This document shows, piece after piece, positions 28,052-28,657 of a stretch of DNA of 28,657 bases (its first letter is position 1; each line of letters starts with the position of its first letter). A program made the translations under genes and the position numbers. The stretch comes from a virus. Location of the stretch: positions 1 through 28,657 of the IMG/VR virus record IMGVR_UViG_3300011114_000679; one strand, written 5' to 3'. The notes beneath the pieces are model-generated. The model did no database searches. It had not been told where the DNA came from and was given only the letters and a program-made list of their open reading frames with translations.

Positions 28052-28584
28052 TTGCTCAGGTCCTCTCGCGTCTTGCGTACCCAAGCCTGCAAAGCCTCGA
28101 TTGCCTTGGGCGGGTCGTTCGGGTTGCAGGCCTCACCAATCTCGGCAGGCATCTTGTCCAGCCGTGCCACCACTTCGCCCACGATCCGGAGCATAGCCTC
28201 CTGCGCGTCGCTCGCCTTGATGTAGTCGCGGGCCAGCAGTGCCCGGCGCTCCTGCTCCTCCTCCAGATTGATAAGCGTCTTAAGGCTCTGGTTGTACGCG
28301 GTCTGGTACTTCCCCTGGTTGGGGTCGCCCATTTCCATCGCGGCCTCCCAGACGCCACGCGCCCGACCGACCAGACCACGGTGCTCGTCGATGGTGTCGG
28401 CCAGTGAGCCGTCATCTAGCTCGACCACCTTGGGCTTCGGTGCCCCCTGCCGGCGAGCCGCCTGCTTTTCCTCACGCCAAGCGCGCGCGGCCTCGACGCT
28501 TGAGTCGGGCATGCCGTCTTTGATCAGGATGCTGACGCGTTGAGCAGTCACGCCCAGGGCTGAGGCCAAATCTTTAAGCTTCAT
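28048..28584 (-). CDS. Terminase small subunit, Nu1-like
   Basis: The N-terminus of this 178-aa protein is a MerR/Nu1-type winged helix (LKDLASALGVTAQRVSILIK, then DGMP), which in lambda gpNu1 binds the cos region. A basic linker (REEKQAARRQGAPKPK) leads to a helical oligomerisation and TerL-binding part. ATG 28584 lies in an AT-rich leader with no Shine-Dalgarno site; upstream translation across the edge join would end here in ATGA. Directly upstream is a strong inverted repeat that may be its binding site. Confidence 0.8.
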   Translation of the reverse strand: MKLKDLASALGVTAQRVSILIKDGMPDSSVEAARAWREEKQAARRQGAPKPKVVELDDGSLADTIDEHRGLVGRARGVWEAAMEMGDPNQGKYQTAYNQSLKTLINLEEEQERRALLARDYIKASDAQEAMLRIVGEVVARLDKMPAEIGEACNPNDPPKAIEALQAWVRKTREDLSK

Positions 28585-28614
28585 TTTTGGGGTTTTTTGC
28601 TAAATCCACCAAAT

Positions 28615-28644
28615 CCGCCGAAAACCCCCGTTTTTTTTCGACGG
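28615..28644. repeat. Inverted repeat upstream of terS (cos-site candidate)
   Basis: CCGCCGAAAA (28615-28624) and TTTTCGACGG (28635-28644) pair at 9 of 10 positions (plus a G-U in RNA) around a 10-nt C-rich loop. It touches the terminal 12-bp repeat and lies 31-60 bp before terS. Its place and symmetry suit terminase recognition near a cos cut. It is not followed by a U-tract on the minus strand, so it is not a terminator there. Confidence 0.5.
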
Positions 28645-28645
28645 A

Positions 28646-28657
28646 GTGTCGACGCCA
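28646..28657. repeat. 12-bp terminal direct repeat, right copy
   Basis: GTGTCGACGCCA, identical to positions 2-13. It contains the palindrome GTCGAC. See the left copy. Confidence 0.7.

Noticed and set aside
1-28657. Integrated prophage with integrase and repressor
   Set aside because: No recombinase, Cro/CI-like pair or attachment site is recognisable, all genes share one strand, and the edges join as a circle. A temperate life cycle cannot be excluded but is unsupported.

Overview
The window looks like one essentially complete genome of a tailed, double-stranded DNA phage with lambda-type head genes. It is about 28.6 kb and GC-rich, and every gene I accept lies on the minus strand. It reads in order from the small terminase at the right end (28584) down to position 1. 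Both window edges carry the same 12 bases, GTGTCGACGCCA. If the edges are joined through that overlap, the open reading frame running off the left end stays open and stops at a TGA that overlaps the terS start as ATGA. The sequence is therefore probably circular as assembled, or a linear cos-type molecule cut at or near its ends. The host looks Gram-negative: there are lipobox lipoproteins, a spanin-like protein and an exported SLT lysozyme. I cannot name the host phylum. I found no integrase, repressor, tRNA gene, CRISPR array or DNA polymerase.

Right to left, 28584-22124 is the packaging and head module in lambda order: Nu1-like terS, GpA-like terL, a gpW-like joiner, a gpB-like portal, an S49 (gpC-like) protease, a coiled-coil scaffold candidate and the major capsid protein. 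A strong minus-strand terminator follows the capsid gene. The tail module (22049-13680) holds head-tail joining and tail-completion candidates, a tube candidate, an assembly-chaperone candidate, an unusually short tape measure (268 aa), three unrecognised tail proteins, a collagen-like/glycine-rich fibre and two small fibre-associated proteins. The lysis module (13676-11844) holds a small membrane protein, a lipoprotein with a coiled coil and three C-terminal membrane segments, a small HExxH protein, a LydA-like holin and a second two-helix membrane protein.

A 199-bp non-coding stretch with imperfect direct repeats (11645-11843) separates these late genes from a recombination and replication module (11644-1402). 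That module contains an exported SLT lysozyme, a RuvC-like resolvase, an ERF single-strand annealing protein, a RecB/RecE-like PD-(D/E)XK exonuclease, a dNMP kinase, several small unknowns, a locally duplicated helix-turn-helix and coiled-coil cluster, a lipoprotein, a metallophosphoesterase and an AEP primase-RecA-like helicase fusion. Next to the primase gene is a stretch of 12-bp tandem repeats and small palindromes (origin candidate, or a tiny repeat-containing peptide). The left end carries three small genes, the last a helix-turn-helix protein running off the window.

The most striking unexplained signal is a two-part motif (CTTTGACC, about 6 nt, CCAAGGTTAAGA) found directly in front of five structural genes. 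One copy begins inside the U-tract of the capsid terminator, so I suspect it is a phage-specific late promoter or control element. Many genes are tightly coupled through ATGA or GTGA stop/start overlaps, which I used to choose several GTG starts.
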